DNA of 64,000 bases from Phoronis australis (taxonomy: Eukaryota; Phoronida; Phoronidae): NCBI GenBank assembly GCA_002633005.1, contig NMRA01000147.1, positions 246,001 to 310,000 of the forward strand. Direction: 5' to 3'. Shown here in pieces: positions 11,640-23,987 of this stretch. The notes beneath the pieces are model-generated. The model was not told the origin of the DNA, made no database searches, and saw nothing but the letters and a program-made list of their open reading frames with translations. The translations under genes were made by a program, and so were the position numbers. How positions within the stretch are numbered: position 1 is the first letter of the stretch; each line of letters starts with the position of its first letter.

Positions 11640-12550
11640 ACACGTAATTCCGGAAGTACTGGAAGCCTAATGTTTTTCGTCATAACTGGATCCAAGATGG
11701 CGGCTGTGGCGGCCATTTTGTTTTCATTTTAAGATTAAAAGCTACAATATTTTGCTTACGGGGCTGAAAATCAGCACAATTATTGGACCGGATGTGCACT
11801 ACATGTATACCGGAAATTGTTTACTTCCGTTCAAAGAAGGAGGAAAAATCGGCACTCGCGCATGCGCACCTCGATTTCGGGAATAAAACGTTTTCTTCTG
11901 TAGAGGGCGCATTATAGGGTCAATTCCTTAGAATTTTTGCAGATATTATTTTTTATGACATGCTATTTTATCATAAAGTCAAAAAACTGGAAGTTGCTTT
12001 CAAGATGGCGGCTCTGGCGCATTTTCACCCATTTTCGATCGTTTTGCAGTCGCATTTTTAACGGGAAGAGCAAATGACGTGAATTTTTGCATGTGGATTC
12101 CTTGAAGTATGCTCTTTCAAAAGTTCTCAGATAACGTTTCTCTCGGACTTACCGTTTTCGAGTTATTTGACTTTGAATTTCAAAAAAAAACACAAAATTT
12201 CAATTTCCGTAAAATTTACAGAATTATGCGTTACTATCAGTTTCGATAGAGTTTTAACGGGCTTTCAGATGATGTTTTGCGGTTTTCGCTAGGACGTCTA
12301 CCTTCCGAATTATTCGAGATATTATGATTTCGCTGTTCCTTTGTTGAGCGCTCTTGCTGCATTGACGTTGGTTTAGCTTCTATTGAACAAGACTGCAGCC
12401 TATTGCTTACTGATTTCTTCGCTAGTCATATGAATGTTGTCGTGTTTTTCATAATTGCCGCCTTCATCGTCATCATCGTAGTCGTCCTCCCCATCGTCTT
12501 CTTTTTGGTTAATTTCGCAAAGTGTCGCTCCTCCGAGCGCTCTCGTTTAT
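11640..12550 (+). repeat. Dispersed repeat with NRF1/YY1-like motifs, copy 3, with terminal 190-bp module
   Basis: Contains AAGATGGCGG at 11694 and 12002, GCGCATGCGC at 11858, the TGACGTGAATTTTTGCATG block, the ACCGTTTTCGAGTTATTTG block and, at 12400-12545, one complete 190-bp terminal module ending in the CTCCGAGCGCTCTCG text. This is the most complete copy and shows that the tandem module is its natural 3' end. Confidence 0.8.
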
Positions 12551-12559
12551 TTATTGATT

Positions 12560-13228
12560 TAAACTTCTTCAAAAGACTGGATGACCACTTCAGTGAGTAC
12601 ACTAATTTTCAAGTGGGCCCAGTCGGAAATAATTGCGGGCATAAAATGGCTAACATACATACTGGGGCTGAAAATCGGTTTCTTAACTGTGACCCCATTC
12701 AGTGACGAAGATATCTCCATGGCTTTGCGCCAGTTCATAACACACCGCGAAAATCGGTACATTTCGCTCAAGGGAAGATGACGAAAGGTATGATTAGTTT
12801 GAACCATTCCAAACTGACCGCAAACTCCGCCTCGATAAACAGCCAGTACATATCACAAACAATGCTATCAAAAATATAGCAAATATACGACGAAAGTGAA
12901 GTCAAACATTGTCAGATATTCCTTGAAAACAGCCTTTCTCTAGTTCAGTATTAGCGAACACGTCGCTGATAAGCGCAGCGTGAAAATGACTACCCGAGCA
13001 GTGCGTGGGCTAATTCGACTTGCACCCGTGAAAAAAAAAGGTCCTCGTTCATGAATACAACTACACTGTATAAAGTCAGTTCACTGGCCCAGAGAGTGAG
13101 GGGGGTGAGGGGAGGGAGGGAGGGAGNGTTGCAGGACTACGAAAGGGAGAGACGGAGAGGGAGTGTGGGCCGTTCTGTGAGCCAATATGCTGAATTTACT
13201 GTCAGAGGGAAAATTGTTTCTGAATAAG
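12560..13228. other. Intergenic, purine-rich patch
   Basis: No gene recognised. A G/A-rich tract runs at about 13095-13165 with a single undetermined base at 13128. Confidence 0.5.
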
Positions 13229-13320
13229 TGATTCATTTTGTTCGGGTAACCTGATAAAAATGTACAGCGTTAGCGTGATCCGTTTTGTTCGAGTAACCTG
13301 ATAAAATGTTCATCGTACAT
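13229..13320 (+). repeat. 46-bp tandem duplication
   Basis: Two copies (starting at 13229 and 13275) of a unit containing GTGATYCRTTTTGTTCG and GTAACCTGATAAAA. The second runs into the left target-site copy of the LINE. Confidence 0.75.
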
Positions 13321-13344
13321 CACGTGGTCTCAACCAACCACGTA
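13309..13344 (+). repeat. Left copy of LINE target-site duplication
   Basis: GTTCATCGTACATCACGTG, then CTCAACCAACCACGTA. Matches 14746-14787 except for a six-base indel and a few substitutions, and directly abuts the LINE 3' tail. Confidence 0.7.
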
Positions 13345-14745
13345 TGTATGTATTTATTTATTATAGTGACATAAGGGTACCAGTAAATACAATATCAAAG
13401 ACAGATTATTCACCACACCCCCCAGCCTCAGTGGGCTTACTCAGTCACCTAATAATAATTAAATCATTACATAACAAATTGCACAAGCTCAAATATGACC
13501 ACTTCAGACTAGTTTATAAACAAACAATTACTTTTAACCTGCAAAGCGTCTTGAATGAATTTCGCTAGACCTTTCAAGTTATTTTGGAATATTTGAGGTA
13601 GAGCAGAACGCCGTAAAAAATACGGTCGAATGTGAGTACATTTTTTACAATCAAAAATGAAATGAACTTCATCTTCAATTCCTTTTTTACAAACACGACA
13701 AATCCGTTCATTCACAGGAATTCCGAAGTACCACCCCACCTCAACCTCTAAAGGTAGAATACCTGCTCTCAATCGAGCTATGACGGACCTCTGAGACACC
13801 GGCAGACGTAAATACTCTTCTACACAATAGTCATTCTTAATAGATCTATCTAAGTACAGTTTTGGTTTCTCAGTGATTATTTTTAACCAGTTTAACTCTT
13901 CTAACTGGAACCTGAATGTTCTGAAGTTTTCGAGAGACACAACTTGTTTGTTCCTGAAATTTTCTAAAAAGTCGCACTTCTCCATAATTTTAAATATTGA
14001 ACTTGACCAGTTGCAGGAGTTCCGATGTTTAAGGTCCCATAAAAAGACTTTTTTGGCAATTCTGCTTTCATCCATTAGAACTAAACGATTCCAGAGCCGT
14101 AGCATATTTTCATGTTGTTTGTAGTGTGAATTTGGCCAACCCGAGTCGCCATAAAGTACTTCATTGGCAGCTTACTTGTGGACCCCTAAAAATATACGTA
14201 GAGCTCTCGTTCTGATCATTTCACATTTGGAGTATTGAGAGTATCCCCAAATTCCAGATCCATATTCTAGAATTGAAGCTACGGACATTTCAAAAAATTT
14301 ACTGTAACTGTTGAAACCCATGTTACCAATATGTTTGTACTTGCTCACCAGAGCTCCCAACGCCCTGGACGCGGAGTCTGCCAGTACCTCAGCTGTCAAA
14401 CTGAAATCCACAAACTCATTCAGAGTTACACCCAAATACGTATAACATTCTTTTAAATTCACAATGCGATCGCACAAAAAGAATTCAAAACTCGTTCTTA
14501 CATGTCCCCTCTTGCGAAAATGAACCACATCAGTCTTGGAAAAATTTACAGACATTTGCCACCTTGCACATCAATTACTCAATACGTTCAGTAAATCCTG
14601 TAAATAGGCTTCATTACCAGAAAAAATCACAATGTCATCTGCATACAACAGACATGATAAATTACATCCATCAAAATTGACACCTTTGCTACAACTGTTC
14701 AAATCATTAATCAAATCATTTATGAAAATTGAAAACAATGTAGGC
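13345..14745 (-). pseudogene. 5'-truncated non-LTR retrotransposon (LINE) reverse transcriptase
   Basis: Read on the minus strand in one frame from about 14744 down to 13509. It begins inside the RT domain (PTLFSIFINDL), then has the catalytic YADD at 14634-14645. The conserved NFSKTDVVHF and YLGVTLN region, ILEYGSGIWGY, and a distal LRLWNRLV helix follow. A C-terminal C-x2-C-x8-H-x4-C zinc-knuckle-like motif (CRVCKKGIEDEVHFIFDC) is typical of the CR1/L2/Jockey-type LINE tail. Two in-frame stops break it, one shortly after YADD (near 14570) and one at 14172-14174; no frameshift is needed between the segments. The 3' end is an AATAAATACATACATAC-type simple tail. Endonuclease and the RT N-terminus are missing by truncation. 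Dead copy. Confidence 0.88.
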
Positions 14746-14787
14746 GTTCATTGTACATCACGTGACTTGGTTTCAACCAACCACGTA
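14746..14787 (+). repeat. Right copy of LINE target-site duplication
   Basis: GTTCATTGTACATCACGTG, then TTTCAACCAACCACGTA, at the 5' truncation point of the LINE. Confidence 0.7.
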
Positions 14788-14789
14788 GT

Positions 14790-17700
14790 TCAGTATCCCT
14801 GCAGCACATTTCCACATCGCCTGCTAAGCTCAAATTAACCAGTTGCCAAGCGTGCGTGACCAATGAGATAAATAAAACTATGTATAAAGCTCATTGTGCG
14901 TGACATAGACCTAGTTTCTCACGAAACTGAAAAGCAACAACTCGCACTCGTTTTTTGGATTTTTGTGATTCCAGTTAATAATTCGTCGATTTTTAAAAAA
15001 CAAAGGCCCAACTGTGTCAAAACTAGTGACCTGCAAGAATGTAGAGTTTACGGCAACGGACAATAATAGCAATTCATTCCATTAGCGACGGCTACTCTCA
15101 CGACAAGAAAGGTTGCATAAATTTACGAAATAGGGAAGAATGGAAGCCCCGATTTCGTCAACGGTGACTCCTTCGGGAAACATTATCAAGACATCATTTC
15201 AAGTTACCCTAATTTGTTTTCCTAGCACGTGTAGCTCCAAAAAGATTCCCAAGTCGAGAAAAGTGTTTAGATCTATATTTTTATCACTATATATCTGGGC
15301 AAAGGGCATTTTCGATTGAAAACTGCGCTAAATTCCTTTATTAAAACCGAATATGACAGACTAATTGTTTTTAGAGAAATTTGTGGCAGCTTTCCACACA
15401 TTCTGACAAATTTAAGCAGAGGGGAGACTGGCTTGTTCTTCAAGTCGATATGTGAGCAGAGAACCTGATAAATAACAATTTATGTTCGGCATATGGCCCG
15501 TGATGAATATAGACGGTAAGAGGAGTGAAGCTCTGTTTCCAGAAGGAGAGTTGGGTTGGCACGAACGACCATTAATTAAGACGTAAACACGCTAAATAAT
15601 TCACAAATTCAGTTTCCAGAAGACAGGCAGAGGAAAAGCCATTACTGGGTTGAAAGGCACACACAAATTTAAAACCAACGGAACATAAAAGACGAATATG
15701 GCGGAGGGACATGGAATATGGGTGGTAGGGAGAGGGTTAAATCAATTGAAAAATGAATATGTGTTGGAGTTTTAACACCGTTAAAGCTGTGAGTAAAACT
15801 ATTATGAAGATGAACTTAAAACCAAAGCTACCCAAGTCAAAGGAATACTAAGACACAAAGCAAACACAGCCAATCAAAATGCTGGTTGATAATGTCGTCC
15901 CCAAAGACCTATAAAGTAAAGACCACAGTTCTAGTGGCTGATCTCGACGTTATCACAGGTCTGGGTCAAAATAAGTGCTTGTTTACACCCTGTCCCAAGA
16001 CGGACTTATGGAAAAGGCAGAAGTGTCATCGATATGCTTTCTCAAAGATGAAGAAATTCAACAAAACCCTGTCTTTTTGTCTTGCTACGTCCACCGGAAA
16101 ATATGAGATGATGAGATGACAAAAAATTGCAATTTCGGAATTTCCCCCCAAAATCATAAATTCATGACTGTCCCGGTACCAGAGAGAAAACAAGAATCCG
16201 AATGCTCTTGCACTCTAGATTCCAAAAATGTAGGTTAAAATATTCCAGTGCAAATCAAATTTTGCCAATTTTCATTTATCTGTTTGTTGGTGGACTTTAA
16301 ATCACACCACTGATTGTAAATCACCTACCAATAAAGGAAAGGTGTTCTAAGTTAAGTAATCTTGTGCTTTGGTCCCAAAAGCGGTCCAAAACCATTGAAC
16401 CAAAATTTCGAGGGCAACATCTGTCTGTCTCATTTAAAGCACCACTCAAATTGAACTGATGTATCGACTTAAGAAATGAGAATGGCTGGGGTTATTAAGA
16501 GACCTGCTAATTAACGGCAATTAATGATTTAGTTGAAATTTCAAGTACATTAATTTTTTGTGAAAGATGGTTTAGAAGCCATGGACACCATATCTACAAT
16601 TTTAGGCACTATTTTTCCAGGGGTTTGTAAATAAGACGGGGTTGTTTTAACCCCAAAAGATAAGAGCCTCAGATTTGAACTTGTATAAAACAGGAAGTAC
16701 GACTGAAATGGTAGCCAGAAACTGGTCTGGCTCGCAAAACAGACATGTCGAGTTTCACTGATTCATGACAAATCTATTCTTTGCATCATGTTACTACGCA
16801 CGTGTAGATATTTACACTTTGGCAGTTGCAGCATCAGAATCAGTTCTTAACACGAGACAAGCTTGTCCAGTCAGAGGACAACCGCAAAAACTTGTTGATG
16901 TCTCAAACTGCGTGACACGAATGACAATCAAAATCCCTCATCAAAACAATTACACAAACGGGGTTCAGGAAAGACAAACAGTCATTCAAAAGCCACTGAC
17001 ATGCAAATTAATATTCAGAGCGGCAACGCTTACTAAGACGTATGCATGTACCAATGCAATGCGATAGTCAAAAACAAGCCAATAGAGGGCCTACGTTACA
17101 TCAAGAATTTTGCCCGCTGCTATGGATAAAACGCTTTTTCAAATGAACAAAAATTTCAATGTAAGGCATGAAAATTTTCAGGGTTATTAATTAATTACTC
17201 ACAAATTAATTATCAATGAACAATTTATTTAAACTTTCAAGTGGCAACAAAAATATCGTTTCGTTTTTGTGTCATGGAACTTTTTTCACAAAAGTCATAT
17301 AAGTCCTATTTCTTATGCAAAAATGGAATATTTTAAAAACAATTCGCGGCAAGTTTTGGAGAACAATGCATAAAGAATAATATCTGAAATATTCGTGTGA
17401 ATCCGTTTAGCCACTTCTGAAATATGATGTTCCCAAGTTGGACAAAATTGAGCATTTTTCAATCATGGTCCTCCTTGACCTTAAACTAGGGGGCGTTGCA
17501 TAAAGAAAATGTCCCTCCTTATTTTCAGTAATATTGAAACTTCAACGTAAAGCTGTCTTTTGATTTATTTCAACGTCCAAAATTGACTTTGAAAAGAAAC
17601 TAAAACAGAACAAAAAATAATCACTATTTTTGCAAATCCACACGTATACAGTCAGGGAACTTAGATAAGTCCTACTTTGGGACTGTTACATGCAAAGGTT

Positions 17701-19240
17701 CATCAAATGTTCATTTTTTCTACGAATTCTTCTCTTCTGCAACCTTCCCGGTCATGCAATTTAAAATTCAATCCAGTCTTCTAGGCGAAGTCCGCCGACC
17801 GTACACCTGCAGGCACTGTCAGGCCACAGCTCAGTTCGAGGCCTAGAACCCGACAGCGCCAGTGTTTGGCCAACCACAGGACGAGCACCACAACGTGGAA
17901 TAATTTTTCATGGTCATGATGGGTACAATGCATACATGTCTGGTTCTCTTCTGCGGGTGATTCAGGAACAGTGATCAATGCTATTAATTGTTTTAGTTTT
18001 CAATGTGATCTCGTTTTGAATGTTTGGGCCGCATGCTGTGCTTCACATGAACATGTATCATTTTCTTCAGTTCGGGAATATTTGCCAGTGTCGGACTTAT
18101 ATGAGGTCCAAAGGGAGGGGTCTTAATATGAAAGGCTATGTACATGTATCATTAAAAATGGAAAAGATTGATACGTAATTCCATCAAGAGGTGATCTTCC
18201 TTAACATAAGTTGTTGTATGATTTCGCAAAAAACAGGAAAAGAGAGACAGTCACTGTCGATTCCGTCACTGGTCCCCCCTCCTATGTGGGCAGTCCTAGA
18301 ACCGAAGGATGAAAATCAGGAAAAGGATGAACATGGTTAACATCAACGTATACTCTCTAAGTGCTGGGATCCACTAAATGTGAAAGGATATGAAATTTCA
18401 AAACAAGTAATGAGCCGCAAGTGATTCCGCTACATGTATCACCTAGGCCTCTCTCCGTCAAGCGGCTGAGTTTATGTCAAATCATAATTATACAATTTCA
18501 AGAAATGATGGGCAAAAAGAAAATTACAGATATCTCTTTAATTTATTTTTTTGCTAGAGACAAGAGAGCCCCAGAAAAAGGCAATATCTTATGAAATCTG
18601 AAAATATGAATCAAGCAAAAGCTATGCCCTTGAAAATCTGAACACAACGCGTTAGGCTTAACTCCAATTCCTGTACATTATATTTTTCGTAATAAACATG
18701 AAATCAAACAAAAAAATCACGGACTTGTAGTAATATGTACATGCATGGTAATATATACATACACATTTACAAGTATATTTAGATAATCTATACTGCAAAA
18801 ACTGGACCCCTCCTAACAAATGTGTCCTGGCGAGGATCCCAAAGGGCACATCAACCTCTGGTAGACGGTTGACAAATGTTCTCTTCAGGTTTACCACTTT
18901 CTCATGCTTCGCTCTTTCTTTTCTCGACTGACCCGGCACAACGCTTATGATGGTCGCCACGGCTCCACCCTGTCACCTGCACGTTATTGGAGGGCAGGAG
19001 GGGCATGCAGGAGAATGTGCACATTGGAAAGGATTTGAGACAAACAGTTTATTTACAGTTCGCGCTCTTCAACTTTTTTTCAAACCCTTTTAAGATGACT
19101 ACTTCAAACCGATAGATTGCCTTTCCGTTTCACCAAACGGCCTGCGTGCATAGTTCGGAGCATCGGCAAAACGTTGACATGTGGCGAAAACGTGACCAGA
19201 TCCTTCTACAGCATATAAGAGGTGCGTGCCGCTTGGTAGG
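14790..19240. other. Long intergenic stretch without recognised gene
   Basis: No convincing exon. It contains the second copy of the 5.6 kb dispersed repeat at 17230-17450 and otherwise appears unique and AT-rich. Short open frames lack splice-site support or recognisable motifs. Confidence 0.45.
17230..17450 (+). repeat. Dispersed repeat, copy 2 (see 5640-5895)
   Basis: Shares the TGCAAAAATGGAA, GAACAATGCATAAAG and CCACTTCTGAAATATGATG blocks with the copy at 5.6-5.9 kb, in the same order and orientation. Confidence 0.5.
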
Positions 19241-19242
19241 CC

Positions 19243-19292
19243 GCACGCGTGCTGGCTACCACCTAGCGGCACGCAGGGAACCAGCGAGGGTT
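19243..19292 (+). repeat. Short dispersed repeat with ACCACCTAGCGGCA core
   Basis: GCGTGCTGGCTACCACCTAG followed by CGGCA and a GGGAACCAGCGAG segment. The same order occurs on the opposite strand at 58645-58690. Confidence 0.6.
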
Positions 19293-19905
19293 AAACATTG
19301 GACTGAGGATAATGTAGAAACCACGTGGCATAATTTTGTGAATGTCGGTGTTCTGATGATCTCTGCTTCTTTCTTCACTTGTTCTTGTCGATGACGTTAA
19401 ACATTTTGTTGTGGTTTCGTACCGTTAAAATGCTCAGGTTTTCATCTTTCAAACTTTTAATATTGTGGTTTGTTTAGTCTATAGACTTTTATTGACCCGT
19501 CAACGAAGAATCAATGCTACAGTAGATACAAAAGGCTGCTTATCTGCCGTGAATACTTGACCCTCCAAATATACAGTAGGTACATAGACACTTAAGTTTG
19601 TTTTATTGCATAGCCAGTAAGATATCGTAAAGTAACGAAAAATCTGTGGTAATTTATGTCGACTGTAATTCTCATCAAAACAAACAAGTAAATATTAAAA
19701 CAGAAATTCCAATATGCTATACCTTATTTCTGACCTCCCAAAAATGCAGTTTAGAAATTTATGTCCGGGTGATGCCAGGAGCAGCAGTAGTCTAGCCTAA
19801 CAGGGACAAAAAGTGCACCCACACACCATCGGTGGATTAAGAATTAGCCATTTGGAAGACGACAACCTCAAAAACGTATTTGAAGAGATTTAATTTTCTA
19901 TCCAA

Positions 19906-20175
19906 ATGTTATCAGACGAGCGTGTTAATGCTCAAGTCATACGCGGAATACACACAGCGTCAGCGCCGGTCTATGTCGGCGGCATGGGCAGAAACGCCAT
20001 TCCGTGCCCACAGTTCATCTCGCAGATGGAGCGACTTGTATACCTGTTACAGTTGCCTCCGCAGCCGGTGTACATGAACCTGACGCATTCGTCCCCTTGC
20101 CAGCCCCAAGAGACTTGCATAGGCTCCGTCCCGCAACGGCCTGGGTCCACGGGAAGGAGACAGCAGTGTGTATGA
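19906..20175 (+). CDS. Possible coding exon, unassigned
   Basis: An open frame with coding-like composition: third codon positions from about 19970 to 20100 are strongly G/C-biased against an AT-rich background. A possible acceptor (ATTTTCTATCC...TTATCAG) lies just before 19916. The product would contain NAIPCPQFISQMERLVYLLQ and several cysteines. I do not recognise the family and see no clear donor before the stop, so this may be a partial exon, a terminal exon or a pseudogene. It abuts the GAT/GAC microsatellite. Confidence 0.25.
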   Translation: MLSDERVNAQVIRGIHTASAPVYVGGMGRNAIPCPQFISQMERLVYLLQLPPQPVYMNLTHSSPCQPQETCIGSVPQRPGSTGRRQQCV

Positions 20176-20214
20176 TAACCGAAATGGCACAGTGAAGAAC
20201 AACATCAGCAACAA

Positions 20215-20563
20215 GGCAATGATAATGATGATGATTATGGTGGTGATGATGATGATGATAATAATGATGACGACGACGACAACGATGATCATGGTGGTGA
20301 TGATGATGAAGGTGGTGATGATGATGGTGGTGATGATGATGGTGATGGTGATGACGACGACGACGACGACGACGACGATGATGATGATGATGACGACGAC
20401 GACGATGATGAAGACGACGACTATGATGATGATTATGGTGTTGATGATGATAACGACGACGATGATGATGGTGGTGATGATGATTATGATTATGATGATG
20501 ATGATGATGATGACGATGATGATGATGATGATGACGACGACGATGACGATGATGACGGTGGTT
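20215..20563 (+). repeat. GAT/GAC/GGT trinucleotide microsatellite, about 350 bp
   Basis: Interspersed GATGATGAT, GACGACGAC and GGTGGTGAT runs. Open in several frames on both strands (poly-His, Met/Thr-rich, Ile-rich), which is an artefact of the triplet repeat. Confidence 0.95.
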
Positions 20564-20579
20564 ATTTAACAATATATGT

Positions 20580-22980
20580 CATAACAATTCTATAAACAGT
20601 TACACAAAATAAAAGAGATAACTAAATAAAGCTAAAACACCTGTCAAAAAGCACAGGATAAAAGCGCCCCCTTGACCCAATGAATAAAACTACTCAAACA
20701 TGCACGAGATCGCGAGCGGAATCTTGCTGTGTTACCTGAGCACTTCAACACATAGTAGACGTTGGGCGTTTTCACCTTGTTTGGAATTTTTTTGCCAAAT
20801 TTCTATCCAATATAAGATAAAACTGGTGTCTTTCGCCTGCTTTGCAAAGTAACTAAGTTAGAGCCCTGGCATCATTGAAGGTTTGCCTGATTCGTCAACA
20901 TGACTGATTTTATTTTATGATACCTTTTATAAATAATTGTTTAGAAATTTACAAGACATTGGGGTGCCTCGTAAAATTGGTTACGACCAAGAGTAAAGCT
21001 AGGGTGGGACAGAGTGTGGACGAAGTTGAATATCCCCATCGATGCCAGCGAATTTGCCACCCGCCACTCCACGAGCTGTCACTTTGTCTACCACAGCGAC
21101 GAGCTGGACAGCAAAACAATTTCACACGAAACAACGACACAGAATGTGTAGTATAGCAAGGGATGGTGACAGACAGGCAATTAAAGGATAATGAACAGAA
21201 TTGGTGTAATATAATGTTATTAAAATGACGAGCCTAGCGGCGTTGTAAAGTTCTGTAGCTTATTAAACTATTAGTTAGGTAAATTGTAAAGGAAATAATT
21301 AAAATAACCCACTCGAGAAATGAGGAACGTATAACAGGTTTGACACATGTATCACCTGCTTTGAGTTCAATAATCACGCCTGTGAGTGACGGTGACCTTG
21401 GTAATGGGTGCACTGTTAGTAACATGGTTAATGTTGTCAGCCTAAGACATGAGTTGAGGAGTGACTTCCCACCTGCTTTCAATCAACGCAATAGTATTTT
21501 TTACTTTTGGCCGTGCAGTGACTTAGGCAGACATTGTTAGTAGCGTCGAACAAAACAAACTTCTGAGTGCGAACTAAGGCGCCTATATATTCTATGCTCC
21601 CGGTTTTGGATTATGCTTGGTCACAATTGGCGGCCAATACTTTACCGATCCCGTCGACTGAGTTCGGCGATTTTTGGTGGATCGGGAGCTGCGACCACAG
21701 TCACGTTAACTCTCTACCACCACGTCATCGATGGATCTGTCGGTTATGGCTCGTATAAGATCAACCGATCATGATGTCGGTCAATCACCTACTTGCAGAT
21801 AATCGGGGGACTGCTAGCCGACATCGAGCAATATCGTCTCATGGTATGCCGAGGTTCTGCGATTGAGAAATCGGCTGCATGGGTCGGGAAATAATTCCAA
21901 CTTGATCCAACCGTACAACGATTGGTAATTTCTGACAACGACGCCTAACCGACGCTCTCGATTCCTTGATTCCCCAAAATTTAACCAACCACAATTTCCC
22001 ATATTATCTGACGTTTGTTTATATGGAGAGAGTAGATCATTTTTTATGAAATGCATCTCCCGTCAACAATCGTCAACGCCAATTACTCTCCCGCTCCTTA
22101 AAGATACATGATGATATTTTGAACATTTACTTTCAAATTGAAAAAAACACAAATCATGCCAACTTCTTTACCGTAGGGAAACAATAAGTTGAATTATTTT
22201 TCCAATACCGTCTTACTTGCAAGTTAATGACAGGAATCGATTAAAAAAGCATACCCCCTTTGTCACAGATTGAACATTATTGTCCTTGTTGGGTGGCCTT
22301 TTACACAGCTGCCGTGTAATTCGCTAAAAGCGTAGATCACGCTGGCCCCTTTAGGAGACTTTGAAAGGTTTCAAATTTTCCTCCAATCTTTTGAGGGTTG
22401 TCGATGTTCACAGAGCATTGTTTTGTTTGAAAGAACTGGATGGGAAAATCTTTTGTTTTTAATATCTGTTTGGCATCCTTTTAATTGTTTACCAAAATAA
22501 ATCGTTAACAACCAATCTCGATTTTACTGCAAACGCAATGCAATGAACAACAAAACAATAACTTTCGTTGTTTTGTATGAATTTAAGACAAATCGCCAAT
22601 TCTCAAGATTTGCTTGTCAAAAATATGCTGAAATGAAGTTTTCATGCTTTACAACATGTAGGTAATATTCTGTCATACACGGTATAGAGAGGAGTTTAGC
22701 TTCGCTTAGCGTTAGACAACGGTCACGGGAGTTGGATGTTCTATTCAGCGCTGAGAGCGTTCATCTCATAAATTTGCCGATAATGTATTATTATCAATTA
22801 ACCTAATAACTTTCCCTCTCTCTCTTTTTCCTCTTTTCTCACCTTTTGTTAAGTCTCAGACAGTTTAATTTCAGTGCATTTTAATATCGTATCTGTTTCT
22901 TTATGTTTTATTGCCTGCCATCCATTGATTTATTTGTATAAGATGTAAACTCGAATGTTAGCTTATTTGCACCGTATGAC
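20580..22980. other. Intergenic, no gene recognised
   Basis: Mixed composition with a short CT-rich tract near 22810. No domain-bearing frame, no tRNA-like boxes. Confidence 0.45.
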
Positions 22981-22982
22981 AT

Positions 22983-23145
22983 TTAGTCGGTGGGCCAGAT
23001 TTTGTAGGGCCTCTAGAAAATGGTTTTTGTGAGTACTTTAGGGGGGCAATTTTATTTTGGTGTTTTTTAGTTCATTTATTAGAGTGTTTTCAAAATCTAA
23101 AAAGTTCCCACATATAAAGTTGCACATTTTTGAGAAATTTGAGTT
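22983..23145 (+). repeat. Left terminal inverted repeat
   Basis: Begins TTAGTCGGTGGGCCAG and includes TGTGAGTACTTTAGGGGGG and AAAGTTCCCACAT; matched by the right end in inverted orientation. Confidence 0.75.
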
Positions 23146-23717
23146 TGAAGTTACCTAATAATCACCAAAGAGCTTAGTAAACTTATATTTGTAAAAACAA
23201 CAGTTTTGGTGACTTTTTTGTAAAACAAGTAATATGGTCCCATCAGTGCCATTGTATTGAACAATATTACACTCACATTACATGTTTTACTATTGTAAAT
23301 TAATTGTAAACAGTGAAATTTAAAAAACGTAAAGAGACACCTAGTGGCAAAAATACAAACTAAGTCTGAATGTTTCTAGGAAGTTATTCTGGCATTGTCA
23401 GGCAACAAAAATAACACAAAACACTTGAGACTGGGCAAAATTTGTGCCTCAATGACTAAAACATTGACTAATGGTGTAAAATACAGCTTGTTTGCATAAT
23501 ACACCAGAAATATGTTATAGTACAAAAACAATATAGTTGAATGATCTCTGTGAATGTGCACAAAGACTGTATTAAAATAGATTATTCTGACAGCGTTTAT
23601 TAAGCAGTATGAGACAAATACATGACAATGATCAAAGTATGTACTTTCTATGACTTAATCAACAAATAAAATTAACTTTTTAATACAAAAAAGGAAATAA
23701 CGGGGTTGGAGGTCTAT

Positions 23718-23987
23718 TTAGGGTTGGCCTGTCAAAGAACTATCCAATGTTATGCAGTCAGTGTTGCTGATGTTACTACAGTTGTCACAGCTGCACATTT
23801 CTGTACAGTTTGACCCAGCATTGCAGCACAAACTCAGTTTCCCAGCACACATGTTCTTTTTGCACTTGCAGCGTTCATCGTTTAGTACTGTCAATGGAGA
23901 TGCGGTCATTGCCATACATATTAACTGCAAAGCTCCACCGCCAAGGAGCCAACTATGGTCGATTAGAGAGGGTACAGCACTGCACAC
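23718..23987 (-). pseudogene. Transposon-encoded CXC (TSO1/tesmin)-like Cys-rich fragment
   Basis: The frame contains CKCKKNMC, then LCCNAGSNCTEMCSCDNC. This C-x-C-K-K-x2-C ... C-C-x-A-G-x2-C-x3-C-x-C-x2-C spacing resembles the CXC zinc-binding DNA-binding motif of TSO1/tesmin proteins, which I recall also in transposon-encoded proteins of marine invertebrates. There is no proper ATG (the frame opens at a GTG just after a stop), so the protein is broken or spliced. It lies inside the terminal inverted repeats and is likely part of the element's own protein, acting on DNA binding; that role is inferred. Confidence 0.5.

Noticed and set aside
11119-11647. Repeated hydrophobic peptides (VLFIISAFIVIV...) that look like TM proteins
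   Set aside because: They come from the 190-bp repeat, whose length is not a multiple of three, and from TCATCGTCATCGT low-complexity text; no gene structure.
20015-20572. Long His-rich, Met/Thr-rich and Ile-rich open frames on both strands
   Set aside because: They are translations of the GAT/GAC/GGT microsatellite; simultaneous openness in several frames with single-residue runs is expected from a triplet repeat.
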